Of a stretch of 64,000 nt of DNA, positions 32,308 to 40,551 are shown in pieces (position 1 is the first letter of the stretch; every line of letters begins with the position of its first letter). Below the pieces are notes generated by a model. That model saw nothing but the letters and a program-made list of their open reading frames with translations, made no database searches and was not told the origin of the DNA. This stretch comes from Gluconobacter albidus (GTDB lineage Bacteria; Pseudomonadota; Alphaproteobacteria; Acetobacterales; Acetobacteraceae). The stretch spans positions 1 to 64,000 of the forward strand of contig NZ_BEWL01000007.1 of the NCBI RefSeq assembly GCF_002723915.1. Direction: 5' to 3'. Position numbers and translations under genes: made by a program.

Positions 32308-32937
32308 ATGAACGTCATGTCGTCCCTTCCATCCCGGATCTACGCCGTTGTTGACCAGCCCCGATGGGTGGAGCGGCTTGGTGGAGCCGGACTGCGCTTC
32401 ATCGAATTGTATCTCCGGGATCTGTCTGAAGAGGACGTCCGTGCGCAGGCTCTCCTGGCTCAGGAACTTGCGGTCCGTTTCAATGTGTCACTCGCCCTGA
32501 ACCGCTACTGGCAAACTGCCATCGAACTGGGCTATGAGTGGTTGCACCTTGGTCCGGAAGATCTGGAAACCGCTGATCTGGAGGCCATCCGGACCGCAGG
32601 TATCAGATTTGGTATCTCGACCCATACCCGGCAGGAGCTGGAAACGGCTTTGGCCTGCAAGCCGGATTATATTTCCTTTGGTCCTGTCTGGTCCACGGAG
32701 CTTCGGGGCGTAAAGCTGACGGGCAGGGGCCTGAAGCAGCTGGCGGAGTGGCGGGAGCTGTGCGGCGATGTTCCGCTCGTAGCGATCGGTGGCATTACGG
32801 TGCCGCGGCTGTCGGAGTGCCTTGAAGCCGGAGCGGATACGGTGGCTGTGATGAGCGATTTCATCGCCCATTCCGATCCGGAAGGACAGGTCCAGCGCTG
32901 GATGAACGCCACTTCCGAAGAAGCCACACCAACTTGA
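32308..32937 (+). CDS. ThiE-like thiamine phosphate synthase family protein, altered active site
   Basis: 209-aa (beta/alpha)8 protein of the ThiE/TenI family, close to the alphaproteobacterial ThiE subgroup (ETADLEAIRTAGIRFGISTHTRQEL ... PDYISFGPVW ... VPLVAIGGITVPR). ThiE couples HMP-PP with thiazole phosphate. Several usually conserved residues differ: the Asn-Asp pair that binds magnesium reads Asn-Arg (ALNRYWQTA), HLGQ reads HLGP, and the Lys-containing diphosphate loop reads STELRGVKL. It may therefore be a divergent ThiE or a TenI-like protein. No other thi genes and no convincing TPP riboswitch are nearby. The second ATG (32317) is also possible as start. Confidence 0.75.
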   Translation: MNVMSSLPSRIYAVVDQPRWVERLGGAGLRFIELYLRDLSEEDVRAQALLAQELAVRFNVSLALNRYWQTAIELGYEWLHLGPEDLETADLEAIRTAGIRFGISTHTRQELETALACKPDYISFGPVWSTELRGVKLTGRGLKQLAEWRELCGDVPLVAIGGITVPRLSECLEAGADTVAVMSDFIAHSDPEGQVQRWMNATSEEATPT

Positions 32938-32986
32938 AACATGCCACCTCGTCTGCGGACGATCTGATGAAAGAGCCGAGACAACG

Positions 32987-35560
32987 ATGATGGTGACAGG
33001 ACTTGCAGCCGTACTCCTAGCGCTCGCGTTCCTGCTCACGCTTGTCAGCATCATTCAGCCTCTCGCGAAACGTCTTGAAATTTCAGAGGCTGTCCTGCTG
33101 GCCCTGACCGGGATCGGGCTGGGGCTGGTTGCGTCTCTGATCGTCCGGTCGTCTGCGACCGATCTTCTGGACGGCGCGGCGGAAGCGCTGATCTATTTTC
33201 CAGTTAACAGCGAAGCCTTTCTGCTGATTTTTCTGCCCGTGCTGGTTTTCCAGGGCGCAATGGCCATTGATGTGCGCCGTCTGGCCCATGAGACGGCGAC
33301 GGTCCTTCTTCTGGCGGTCGTGGCGGTCATTGTGTCCACGGCAACAATCGGCTTTGCGCTTTATCCTTTTGCCAAACAGAGCCTTGTCGTCTGCCTTCTT
33401 CTGGGCTCCATCGTCGCCACGACCGATCCATCCGCCGTGGCCGGAATTTTCCGCGAGATCGGCGCGGCGTCACGCCTGACACGCCTCGTCGAGGGAGAGG
33501 CACTCCTGAACGATGCCGCGGCCATTTCGATCTTCTCAATCCTGCTCGCCGCCGTCACATCCCATCATCAGATCCACCCCACCGAAGCCCTGATGGACTT
33601 TCTGACGGCCTTCATCGGGGCCATTGTGGTTGGCGTCTGTCTGGCGCGACTGACATTGCTGCTGATTGCGGGCTTGGGCGGGTCTGCTGCTTCGGAAGTC
33701 ACACTGACGCTGGCGCTCCCCTATGCCGTTTATATCCTGTGTGATGAGATGCTCGGCTTTTCGGGAGTAGTTGCGACGGCTGCTGCGGGTCTGACCGTTT
33801 CCGCTTACGGGCCCTCAACCTTCCGCCCACAGGTCTGGCGTTTTCTGAACGAGATGTGGGAGCAGCTCGTTTTCTGGGCCGGTTCGCTCGTGTTTCTTCT
33901 GGCGGCCATGCTGGTTCCGCGCCTGCTGATCGGCATGACGAAATGGGATTTCGTGCTGATCCTGATCGCAAGTGTGGCTGGTCTGATCGCGCGCTCGGCC
34001 GTGATTTTCGGCATGCTGCCTCTTCTGGCCATCACGAAACTGTCGCCGCCTGTTCCCAACCCCTTTAAGGCCACGATGGCCTGGGGTGGCATCCGCGGCG
34101 CCATCACGCTTGCTCTTGCCCTTGCGGTAACAGAGAACCAGAGCGTTTCAAGCCCTGTAGCCCATTTCGTCGGTATCATCGCCACCGGCTTCGTGCTCAT
34201 CACGCTTCTGATCAACGGCACGACGCTGCGGGCTCTGGTCCTGTTTTTCAAGCTGGATCAGCTTTCGCCCATTGATCAGGCCATCCGCCAGCAGATCGTG
34301 GGAATTGGATTGGGTGAGGTTGCCGAACGAACGCGGGAACTGTCCGAAGAGCTTGGCTTCAGCGAGCAGACCCGTGCGGGTGTCATCAGCCGTCTCGAGC
34401 GTCGCGCCGAGAAGGAGAGGGCGGCCAATAATTTCGAATCTGCCCTGAGCGACCGTAACCGCGTCAACATCGCCCTGATTACCATCGCCAATCAGGAACG
34501 CTCCCTCCTGCTGGACCTGTTCCGAATTCAGGGACTGTCACGGCGTGTGATGGAAACACTGCTGAGAACAGCGGAATCCATGGCGGATGGTGCCAGACTG
34601 GAAGGGCGCTACGGCTATGTGCGCGCGCTCAAGCGGCGCCTTCAACCCTCCCTGCGATTTCGCATCGCGCAGGAACTTCACAGCCGCCTGCATATTGATG
34701 AGCCCCTGACGAACTGCATGATGGAGCGCTTTGAGATGCTCATCATCGCGCATCTCGTCTCGCTTTCGCTTCAGCGCTTTGTTCGCCAGCGTATGGAACC
34801 TACGCTTGGCCCGCGCATCACGGAAATCGTGTCGGAAGTGCTCGGCCGCCAGCGCAAGCTGCTGGACGATGCGCTGGAGACTCTTCGCCTGCATTATTCA
34901 GGTTATTCCGAAGCTCTGGAAAGTCGCATCCTGCGGCAGATCGCCCTGCGTCTTGAGGACGAGGAATACGATGCCCTTGAAGCCGACAGCCTGATTTCCG
35001 AAGAGCTTCATCGCGAACTGCACCGTGAGATCGAACGCCAGCGTGCCCGGCTGGACGCTCCGCTACGCTTCAATCTCAAGAGTGGCATCGAACAGCGTCT
35101 CCGAGCGTTCCCTGCATTCAACGGCGTTCCCGACACTGTATTGCAAAAACTGTCAGCCAAGGTTTCGATGCATTTCGTTTCTCCGGGAGAGGTGCTGTTC
35201 AAACGCGGACAGCGCGTCCGTGTCGTGTATGCCCAGGTCGCGGGACTGGCTGAGGTCAATCTGGCCGAGCAGGAAATCCTGTTCGGGAGCGGGGATCTGA
35301 TCGGTGCGGCGTCCGTCATCCGCAACGACACGATGCCCGGCACCGTCCGCTCCCTTCAGTTCAGCCATTTACTGGCCATTCCGCGACCGGTTTTCGAGAA
35401 GCTGATCCGGGATTACCCGATCGTTCAGCGTCTGATTATTCAGCGTAGCCAGAAAAGAGCGGATGGGCTGCTGATGCCTGTCACGGTTCGCACGTTGGAC
35501 GGGGACGCCGTCTCCACGGCTTCCGCCTCAGAGATGCGCCATCTGGTTTCGCCTCCTTAA
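32987..35560 (+). CDS. Cation/proton antiporter (CPA1/NhaP-SOS1-like) with C-terminal cyclic-nucleotide-binding-like domain
   Basis: 857-aa inner-membrane antiporter, likely exchanging sodium or potassium for protons. Residues 1-420 contain about 12 membrane helices with the CPA1 motifs IVATTDPSAVAGIFREIGAASRLTRLVEGEALLNDA. A long cytoplasmic helical region follows (about 430-690), then a domain resembling a cyclic-nucleotide-binding fold (about 700-820: FVSPGEVLFKRGQRVRVVYAQVAG). That domain lacks the Glu and Arg usual in the phosphate-binding cassette (GDLIGAASVIRNDTMPGTV). The overall layout is like plant SOS1. The stop codon overlaps that of the convergent POT transporter gene. Confidence 0.88.
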   Translation: MMVTGLAAVLLALAFLLTLVSIIQPLAKRLEISEAVLLALTGIGLGLVASLIVRSSATDLLDGAAEALIYFPVNSEAFLLIFLPVLVFQGAMAIDVRRLAHETATVLLLAVVAVIVSTATIGFALYPFAKQSLVVCLLLGSIVATTDPSAVAGIFREIGAASRLTRLVEGEALLNDAAAISIFSILLAAVTSHHQIHPTEALMDFLTAFIGAIVVGVCLARLTLLLIAGLGGSAASEVTLTLALPYAVYILCDEMLGFSGVVATAAAGLTVSAYGPSTFRPQVWRFLNEMWEQLVFWAGSLVFLLAAMLVPRLLIGMTKWDFVLILIASVAGLIARSAVIFGMLPLLAITKLSPPVPNPFKATMAWGGIRGAITLALALAVTENQSVSSPVAHFVGIIATGFVLITLLINGTTLRALVLFFKLDQLSPIDQAIRQQIVGIGLGEVAERTRELSEELGFSEQTRAGVISRLERRAEKERAANNFESALSDRNRVNIALITIANQERSLLLDLFRIQGLSRRVMETLLRTAESMADGARLEGRYGYVRALKRRLQPSLRFRIAQELHSRLHIDEPLTNCMMERFEMLIIAHLVSLSLQRFVRQRMEPTLGPRITEIVSEVLGRQRKLLDDALETLRLHYSGYSEALESRILRQIALRLEDEEYDALEADSLISEELHRELHREIERQRARLDAPLRFNLKSGIEQRLRAFPAFNGVPDTVLQKLSAKVSMHFVSPGEVLFKRGQRVRVVYAQVAGLAEVNLAEQEILFGSGDLIGAASVIRNDTMPGTVRSLQFSHLLAIPRPVFEKLIRDYPIVQRLIIQRSQKRADGLLMPVTVRTLDGDAVSTASASEMRHLVSPP

Positions 35561-36984
35561 AGATCTGGAGACGATGTCTCTTTTTCGGGAGCAAGCAGGC
35601 CGCGGAATCGGAGCGCACAAAAACAAAGAATGGCCGCCGCCAGCAGCGCCGCTTCCGAGTGCAGCAGCCAGAACGAAACATCGGAAATACGCCCCAGAAG
35701 CGTCGCAAGCTTTCCAATCAGCAGATTGGAGAGGAACAGATGCAGTGAAAAGCAGGCCACGAGAATGGTATTGACGCTCACAGGAGCGGCCCGTGAGAAA
35801 AGCGCCATTCCGATCGCGTAATTCATCGCAAACCCGATGTCATTGATGATGTGAAACGCCAGCCCCCAGAGCAGGCTGACCTCATGCGGCCCCGGGCTGA
35901 TCCATGACCCCAAAGCCAGCATCAGGGGGCCAAACGCCGCGATAAACGTTCCCAGTGCGACCTTGGCAATTTCGGAAAGATCCTGCCGCCGTCGGGAATA
36001 GGCCTTCCAAAACCAGAGGACTGCCACGGCACACAGGGTGCTGATGAAACCGTCCAGGGAGATCAGGTCGCTCACTGGCATCTCGTGTCCCAGAAGACGA
36101 AGCTGGAAATGCTCGCGCCCCCAGAGCAGATACCCGTCAAAAATTTCCGAATTCGGGATAGCGCCAACAGCCATGACCGGAACAAGCGCCAGAAGGAGCA
36201 GGATCGTCTTTTTTTCCTGAGATGTCAGGGCAGGGCGCGTGGGCTTTAAAACGTCCAGGGCATCCGGCGTCTCACGCACTGCCATTTCTGATGCAGGAAG
36301 CCAGCGGCGCCCGAAAAGATAGACGACAAGCCCGATCAGCATGCCGACGCCAGCAGCCAGAAATCCCCAGTGCCAGTCGATCTGCGCAAGACTTCCACAC
36401 AGCACCGGAGATACGATGACAGCAACCTGAAGCCCCATCATGTAAATCTGGTAGGCATCCGAACGTCTTCGGTCGCCCAGGGCATAGAGTGCACCAACCT
36501 GCGCCCGCAATCCTCCTGCCATGCCCAGACCTGCCAGCAGGAACCCCAGCGCCAGCACGAAACTCCAGTCAAATGACAGCAGGAAGTGGCCTGCCGTCAT
36601 CAGAACAGCCCCGAGCAGAATGGTTCTTGTCTGGCCGAGCACGCGGTCTGCCAAGAAACCGCCGAGGAGAGGGGTGGCATAGATCAAGGCCAGAAACAGC
36701 CCCGTAATGGCGCCGGCCATGGCCCTCGGCCCAACCGGCGCATACAAAGCCGAAACAAACGTCTCTAGCGGTGCCAGCCCAAATACATGCCCGGAATGGT
36801 CCGGCTGGAGCAGATGGTCGGTCAGATAAAGCGCGAGGATGGCCTGCATGCCATAAAGAGAAAACCCGACCCAGCCTTCCGTCAGCGTTAGAACCCACAA
36901 CCCGATGGGATGCCCCCAGAGTTCACGCTGCTTTGTGGAGACAAACGGTTCGATGAGGGGGGAAGTAGGAAGGATCTCGGTCAT
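35557..36984 (-). CDS. POT (PTR2) family peptide MFS transporter, non-canonical
   Basis: 475-aa major-facilitator protein of the proton-dependent oligopeptide transporter family, with about 12-14 membrane helices. The N-terminal FSLYGMQAILALYLTDHLL and the GGFLADRVLGQTRTILLG signature support the family. The conserved ExxER motif of helix 1 is changed: Glu36 is kept, but the second Glu and the Arg are Val39 and Gly40 (EGWVG). Canonical members use this motif for proton coupling, so substrate or coupling may differ. A TGAGG ribosome binding site precedes the ATG. It is divergent from the porin and sits 77 bp from the nearest of three operator-like palindromes. Confidence 0.85.
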   Translation of the reverse strand: MTEILPTSPLIEPFVSTKQRELWGHPIGLWVLTLTEGWVGFSLYGMQAILALYLTDHLLQPDHSGHVFGLAPLETFVSALYAPVGPRAMAGAITGLFLALIYATPLLGGFLADRVLGQTRTILLGAVLMTAGHFLLSFDWSFVLALGFLLAGLGMAGGLRAQVGALYALGDRRRSDAYQIYMMGLQVAVIVSPVLCGSLAQIDWHWGFLAAGVGMLIGLVVYLFGRRWLPASEMAVRETPDALDVLKPTRPALTSQEKKTILLLLALVPVMAVGAIPNSEIFDGYLLWGREHFQLRLLGHEMPVSDLISLDGFISTLCAVAVLWFWKAYSRRRQDLSEIAKVALGTFIAAFGPLMLALGSWISPGPHEVSLLWGLAFHIINDIGFAMNYAIGMALFSRAAPVSVNTILVACFSLHLFLSNLLIGKLATLLGRISDVSFWLLHSEAALLAAAILCFCALRFRGLLAPEKETSSPDL

Positions 36985-37060
36985 GCAGCCTCAGTGACGC
37001 AGGGGAGGAAGATCCTGCGTAACGGCAGAAACCCACAGGGGTAAAGGGGAGAGATGAGTA

Positions 37061-37073
37061 TGGCAAAATGCCA
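37061..37073. promoter_or_regulatory. Operator-like palindrome, copy 1
   Basis: TGGCAAAATGCCA, a 5-3-5 inverted repeat, 77 bp upstream of the POT transporter start. Identical to copy 3, and to copy 2 in the other orientation. Confidence 0.6.
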
Positions 37074-37086
37074 ATCACCGTAGTCA

Positions 37087-37099
37087 TGGCATTTTGCCA
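37087..37099. promoter_or_regulatory. Operator-like palindrome, copy 2
   Basis: TGGCATTTTGCCA, the reverse complement of copies 1 and 3. Its centre is 26 bp from that of copy 1, about two and a half helical turns. Confidence 0.6.
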
Positions 37100-37144
37100 C
37101 AGGTCTGAATTTATCATCTGACGTGTGATCTACGACTCAAAATC

Positions 37145-37160
37145 CGGCTCAAAAGAGCCG
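37145..37160. other. Small perfect hairpin
   Basis: CGGCTC (37145-37150), loop AAAA, GAGCCG (37155-37160), between operator copies 2 and 3. No T-run follows on either strand in a terminator-like way, so its role is unclear. Confidence 0.35.
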
Positions 37161-37184
37161 AAAACCGGGATAAATCCTTAAACA

Positions 37185-37197
37185 TGGCAAAATGCCA
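37185..37197. promoter_or_regulatory. Operator-like palindrome, copy 3
   Basis: TGGCAAAATGCCA again, 98 bp (centre to centre) from copy 2 and about 236 bp before the porin start. With copies 1 and 2 this could allow DNA looping by a dimeric regulator. Confidence 0.6.
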
Positions 37198-37379
37198 CAT
37201 TTTGAGGATCCGGACATGGATAAGAAGCGGGATCTCGAGCACACGTATGTCGTATAAGATATATTATGCCAACTTATGGGCTCGAAAACTCTAAATTTCT
37301 GACTTTTTTGTGAGAACACATCCTATTGTTGCGAAGAATGTCTCCATTCGCGCTAGGAAAAGCGGTGTAGTCCATTCTG

Positions 37380-37407
37380 CCGGTGAGAGCACATACTCGA
37401 TCACCGG
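37380..37407 (+). promoter_or_regulatory. Stem-loop in the porin leader
   Basis: CCGGTGA (37380-37386) pairs with TCACCGG (37401-37407), ending about 10 bp before the GGGAG ribosome binding site of the porin. It could influence porin translation or mRNA stability; position is the only evidence. Confidence 0.35.
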
Positions 37408-37432
37408 TATATCCGCGGGAGCGGCTGTTTAT

Positions 37433-39067
37433 ATGTCATCTATGTCCCTGTGCCGCCTGAGTCTTCTGGGAAGCACATTCTGCGTTGCTGTTCTCTCCGC
37501 CCTCCCGACCATCGCACGGGCTGATGATTATACGGAACTGCTCGACATCCTTCGCGCCAAAGGCAGCCTGAGCCGTTCGGAATACAACGTACTGCTGTCA
37601 CATCACCAGCATCACGCGCACCCCTCGCTGCAACGTGACGACGACGGGACATCCCCGGCACCCGCACGCCATCGCAACCGTTACATGCGCTATGGGCCCC
37701 AGAACGAAGGCAGCAGCCTCGATGCTCCTCCGGACGTAACGACGATTGCCGCTGTTTCCGCAGCGCGCCGCGCTGCAATGGAAGCCTCGGCGAGCGCACA
37801 GGATGCTCGCAATTCCCTGATGGAAGCACGCAGGACGTATAATCCGGACAGTATCGTGCGCGTGAAGCCCTATGTTGCGGGCAAAGGCGTTACGATCCAG
37901 GCAGGCCAGATCGACATCAACATCTCGGGCTTCGTGAACGCCTATTACACCTATAACAGCCCCAGCGGCGGTCGCCCTGTCGCAGGCGGCGTTTCGACCG
38001 GCAGCAGCGGATTCGATTCCTCGTCCGTCCGTAACGGCCTTCTGCCGGGTGGTCTGATCCTCAAACTGAATACGGTGCAGGAAGGAATCAAACTGGGTGC
38101 CGTCTTTGGGATGTATCCTGGCATCAACAACAACGATCCCAGCACTTTCAATGCCAATTCCGGCGGCAGCCCGGTGGGTCTCGGAACCGCTGGCCTCGAT
38201 TTCCGTCAGGTCTTCATGACTGCGGGAACCGACGAACTCGGTACGGTCAAGCTCGGTCGCGATATCGCGCTGTTTGCTTCGGATGCCATCCTCAACGACG
38301 CCACGCTTCTCAGCGTTGGCAGCACCGGAAGCAACGCCAATCCCGCCAATACGTCTCTGGGCCGTATCGGCGTCGGTTACGTCTATACTGACTGGCTTCC
38401 GCAGATCACCTATATCTCGCCGAAGTGGAAAGGCTTTCAGGCCTCGGTCGGTGTCATGACACCGCTTGACGAATTTAACTTCGCAGGCGGCGGACTTTCT
38501 GCGACCACCACCCAGCACAGTTCTCCCATGCTTCAGGGCAAGGTCACGTATGATGGCAATATCGCGGGCTTCACGACACGCTTCTGGAGCAGCTTCCTCG
38601 TTCAGCACCAGCAGAACCTGACCAGTGCAACCCTGGGTAGTAGCAGCCGTAAAGGTACGACCGTTGAAGCCGGAGATGTAGGCGTAAAGCTTTCGCGCGG
38701 ACCGTTTGAAGGCGTGGCCTATTACTATTACGGCAGTGGCCTCGGCACGACGGGTCTGTTTTTTGATGGCGTTTCCGCCGAAGGGCGCAAGCGCAATTCG
38801 GAAGGCTACTATGTTCAGGCGGCCTACAAGATCCTGCCAAGGCTCAAGATTGTCGGAAGCTATGGTGTCAGCAATCTCTATCAGGCACCGGGTGAAGACA
38901 ATCCATCCATGGTTCGCCGCAACCAGTCAGAAGTCGGAGCAATCTATTACAACCTGACGGACTGGTTCACGCTCGTGGGCGAATACGCTCATACGGAATC
39001 CGATGCCCACGGGATTGCTCATGAGAGCGACCACACGATGTCGGCCGGTGCGATGATGACGTTCTGA
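37433..39067 (+). CDS. Outer membrane porin
   Basis: Predicted 544-aa outer membrane beta-barrel. The ATG at 37433 (MSSMSLCRL) is chosen because it starts at a signal peptide (LLGSTFCVAVLSALPTIARA) with GGGAG upstream; the reading frame is open from 37310. The mature N-terminus (ELLDILRAKGSLSRSEYNVLL) is a motif common to phosphate-selective-type porins. A His-rich, basic segment and an Ala/Glu coiled-coil-like stretch (RRAAMEASASAQDARNSLMEARRTY) follow. The remainder alternates aromatic and polar residues and ends in MMTF, with the terminal Phe recognised by the BAM machinery. The substrate is unknown; divergence from the POT transporter suggests shared control. Confidence 0.82.
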   Translation: MSSMSLCRLSLLGSTFCVAVLSALPTIARADDYTELLDILRAKGSLSRSEYNVLLSHHQHHAHPSLQRDDDGTSPAPARHRNRYMRYGPQNEGSSLDAPPDVTTIAAVSAARRAAMEASASAQDARNSLMEARRTYNPDSIVRVKPYVAGKGVTIQAGQIDINISGFVNAYYTYNSPSGGRPVAGGVSTGSSGFDSSSVRNGLLPGGLILKLNTVQEGIKLGAVFGMYPGINNNDPSTFNANSGGSPVGLGTAGLDFRQVFMTAGTDELGTVKLGRDIALFASDAILNDATLLSVGSTGSNANPANTSLGRIGVGYVYTDWLPQITYISPKWKGFQASVGVMTPLDEFNFAGGGLSATTTQHSSPMLQGKVTYDGNIAGFTTRFWSSFLVQHQQNLTSATLGSSSRKGTTVEAGDVGVKLSRGPFEGVAYYYYGSGLGTTGLFFDGVSAEGRKRNSEGYYVQAAYKILPRLKIVGSYGVSNLYQAPGEDNPSMVRRNQSEVGAIYYNLTDWFTLVGEYAHTESDAHGIAHESDHTMSAGAMMTF

Positions 39068-39080
39068 TATCGATTCCCAT

Positions 39081-39113
39081 CCCAGACAGGTCTTTAACCC
39101 TGTCTGGGCTTTC
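39081..39113 (+). terminator. Terminator after the porin
   Basis: A perfect 10-bp stem, CCCAGACAGG (39081-39090) and CCTGTCTGGG (39099-39108), followed by CTTTC. It lies 13 bp past the porin stop. The T-run is short, but position and stem are good. Confidence 0.7.
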
Positions 39114-39128
39114 AGATTAGGGCGTGCG

Positions 39129-39738
39129 CTAACGCCGGACCTCAACCATGACCCACGGTCCCTGCCCGTTTTCAAAGCCGCCGCCGGTATAGCATTCGAC
39201 CGAGATGGCTCTCCAACATGCGGCCAACTCGTAGAAGTTCCGGATTTCTTCGGCAGACGGGTAATTGTAATATCGTCCGACGCTATCGCGGCCTTCCTGG
39301 CCACCCGATTTGTAAGTTGCGAGGTGCCACCCCCCCCGGTTTGAGCGCCGCATGGACCTTTGCAAGAATGCCTGACAGGGCAGCCCTTGGAACATGGATC
39401 AGGCTCGCGCTTGCCCAGACAGCATCGTAAGCATCAGCAGCCTGCAATTCGTCAAACCGGATGACCTGAACCGGTTTCCCGAGCATCTGTGCGGCATTCG
39501 CAGCCAGAGACGGTGAGGCTTCAACGGCCTCCACTGAAAATCCCTGCTCCAGCATGGCACGCGCATCAATCGCGCCGCCACATCCCAGATCGAGAATATG
39601 CGCGCCGGATTCAAGCTTTTGCAGAAAACGGTCTAGATAGCGGTTCTGACCACCCTTCCCGCTTGCGACATAGGACGGGGACGATTCTGCATAATACCGG
39701 AGGGTTTCAGGATCAAAAGGAAGACTTCCAGAGCTCAT
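39129..39738 (-). pseudogene. Class I SAM-dependent methyltransferase, frameshifted at a poly-G tract
   Basis: The N-terminal part has a SAM site (ILDLGCGGAIDARAML) and runs to LKPGG. The C-terminal part (WHLATYKSGGQEGRD, YYNYPSAEEI, FYELAACW) continues in another frame. The break is at a run of eight C on the plus strand (39330-39337), eight G in the coding strand. With seven G the two parts join as KPGGWHLATYK, a normal family sequence, giving about 203 aa. The start at 39738 (MSSGSLPFD) has an AAAGGA ribosome binding site; 39759 is an alternative. It could be a true pseudogene, a slippage-controlled gene or a sequencing error. It is the last gene of the tatD/MBL group. Confidence 0.72.
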
Positions 39739-39759
39739 TTCAATCCTTTTTCCCATCAT

Positions 39760-40551
39760 TTAAATCTTGAGAACCATCCCGTCATAGGCAGGCTCAACAC
39801 CCTCGGGCAGCGTCTTGCACAAGGTCTGGTAATCCATGTCCGGGCCCATATGGGTCAGAATCACATGCTTCACGCCAAGACGCTTGCGCCATTCCAGCAC
39901 GCGTTCGAGCCAGGCATGGGCGGGGTGAGGATCATACTGGAAGCAGTCCACAATCCAGGTCTGAACCCCTTCGAGCAGCAACAGCGCCTCATCTGAAAGC
40001 GTTTCGACATCTGTGCTGTAGGCAAAGTTTCCGCACCGTACGCCCAGAGATGTGATCCGCCCGTGGCGCTGTTCGAAAATCTGAGCATTCAATCCGGGGA
40101 ACAAAACTGTCTCCCCAGTCTGCACGATCCGTTCATCAAAAACCGGCCGATAGAAGTCCGGGCCTTTCCAGGGCGCGAACGCATAGGCATAGCGCAAGCG
40201 TAGTTCCTCAAGCACGTCCTGCGTGCCGAGAAGTGGCAGTGGCGTTCCGATCACGCGGTTGATGGCCCGCAATTCATCCAGACCACCAATATGATCGCTA
40301 TGCGGATGCGTGTAGAGGACCGCATGAACGTGACTCAGGCCACAGTTCAGCATCTGATCGCGGAAATCCGGCCCTGAATCTACCAGAAGCCGAAAGCCGC
40401 CCTCGCCTTCGATCACAACTGAGGAGCGCGTCCGACGGTTACGCGGCTCCGTAGGATCACACGCACCCCAGATCCCCGTCTGTGGTCCCTCTTCGCCCCC
40501 GATCATGGGAACCCCAGCGGAACCTCCACATCCAAGGATCGTCACCTTCAT
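39760..40551 (-). CDS. MBL-fold metallohydrolase (PhnP-like)
   Basis: 263-aa metallo-beta-lactamase-fold hydrolase, similar to PhnP-type phosphodiesterases often encoded next to tatD and metG in alphaproteobacteria. It starts MKVTILGCGGSAGVP. The metal-binding motif is THPHSDHIGG (HxHxDH), with later His in ILTHMGPDMDY. No phn genes are present, so a role in phosphonate use is not implied. It overlaps tatD by 4 bp (ATGA), indicating translational coupling. Confidence 0.9.
   Translation of the reverse strand: MKVTILGCGGSAGVPMIGGEEGPQTGIWGACDPTEPRNRRTRSSVVIEGEGGFRLLVDSGPDFRDQMLNCGLSHVHAVLYTHPHSDHIGGLDELRAINRVIGTPLPLLGTQDVLEELRLRYAYAFAPWKGPDFYRPVFDERIVQTGETVLFPGLNAQIFEQRHGRITSLGVRCGNFAYSTDVETLSDEALLLLEGVQTWIVDCFQYDPHPAHAWLERVLEWRKRLGVKHVILTHMGPDMDYQTLCKTLPEGVEPAYDGMVLKI

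Larger units (their letters stand above)
36985..37432. other. Divergent regulatory region between POT transporter and porin (448 bp)
   Basis: No supported gene. It is visibly AT-richer than its flanks. It holds three copies of the inverted repeat TGGCAAAATGCCA, a CGGCTC-AAAA-GAGCCG hairpin (37145-37160), an AT-rich stretch with possible -10 elements (TATAAG at 37253, TATTAT at 37262), and a stem-loop just before the porin start. An in-frame open stretch from 37310 precedes the porin but does not look coding. Confidence 0.6.

Noticed and set aside
37087-37099. Sigma-54 promoter (TGGC-N-TTGC) in the POT/porin gap
   Set aside because: The GG and GC elements are too close together for the -24/-12 spacing; the sequence is better read as an inverted repeat.
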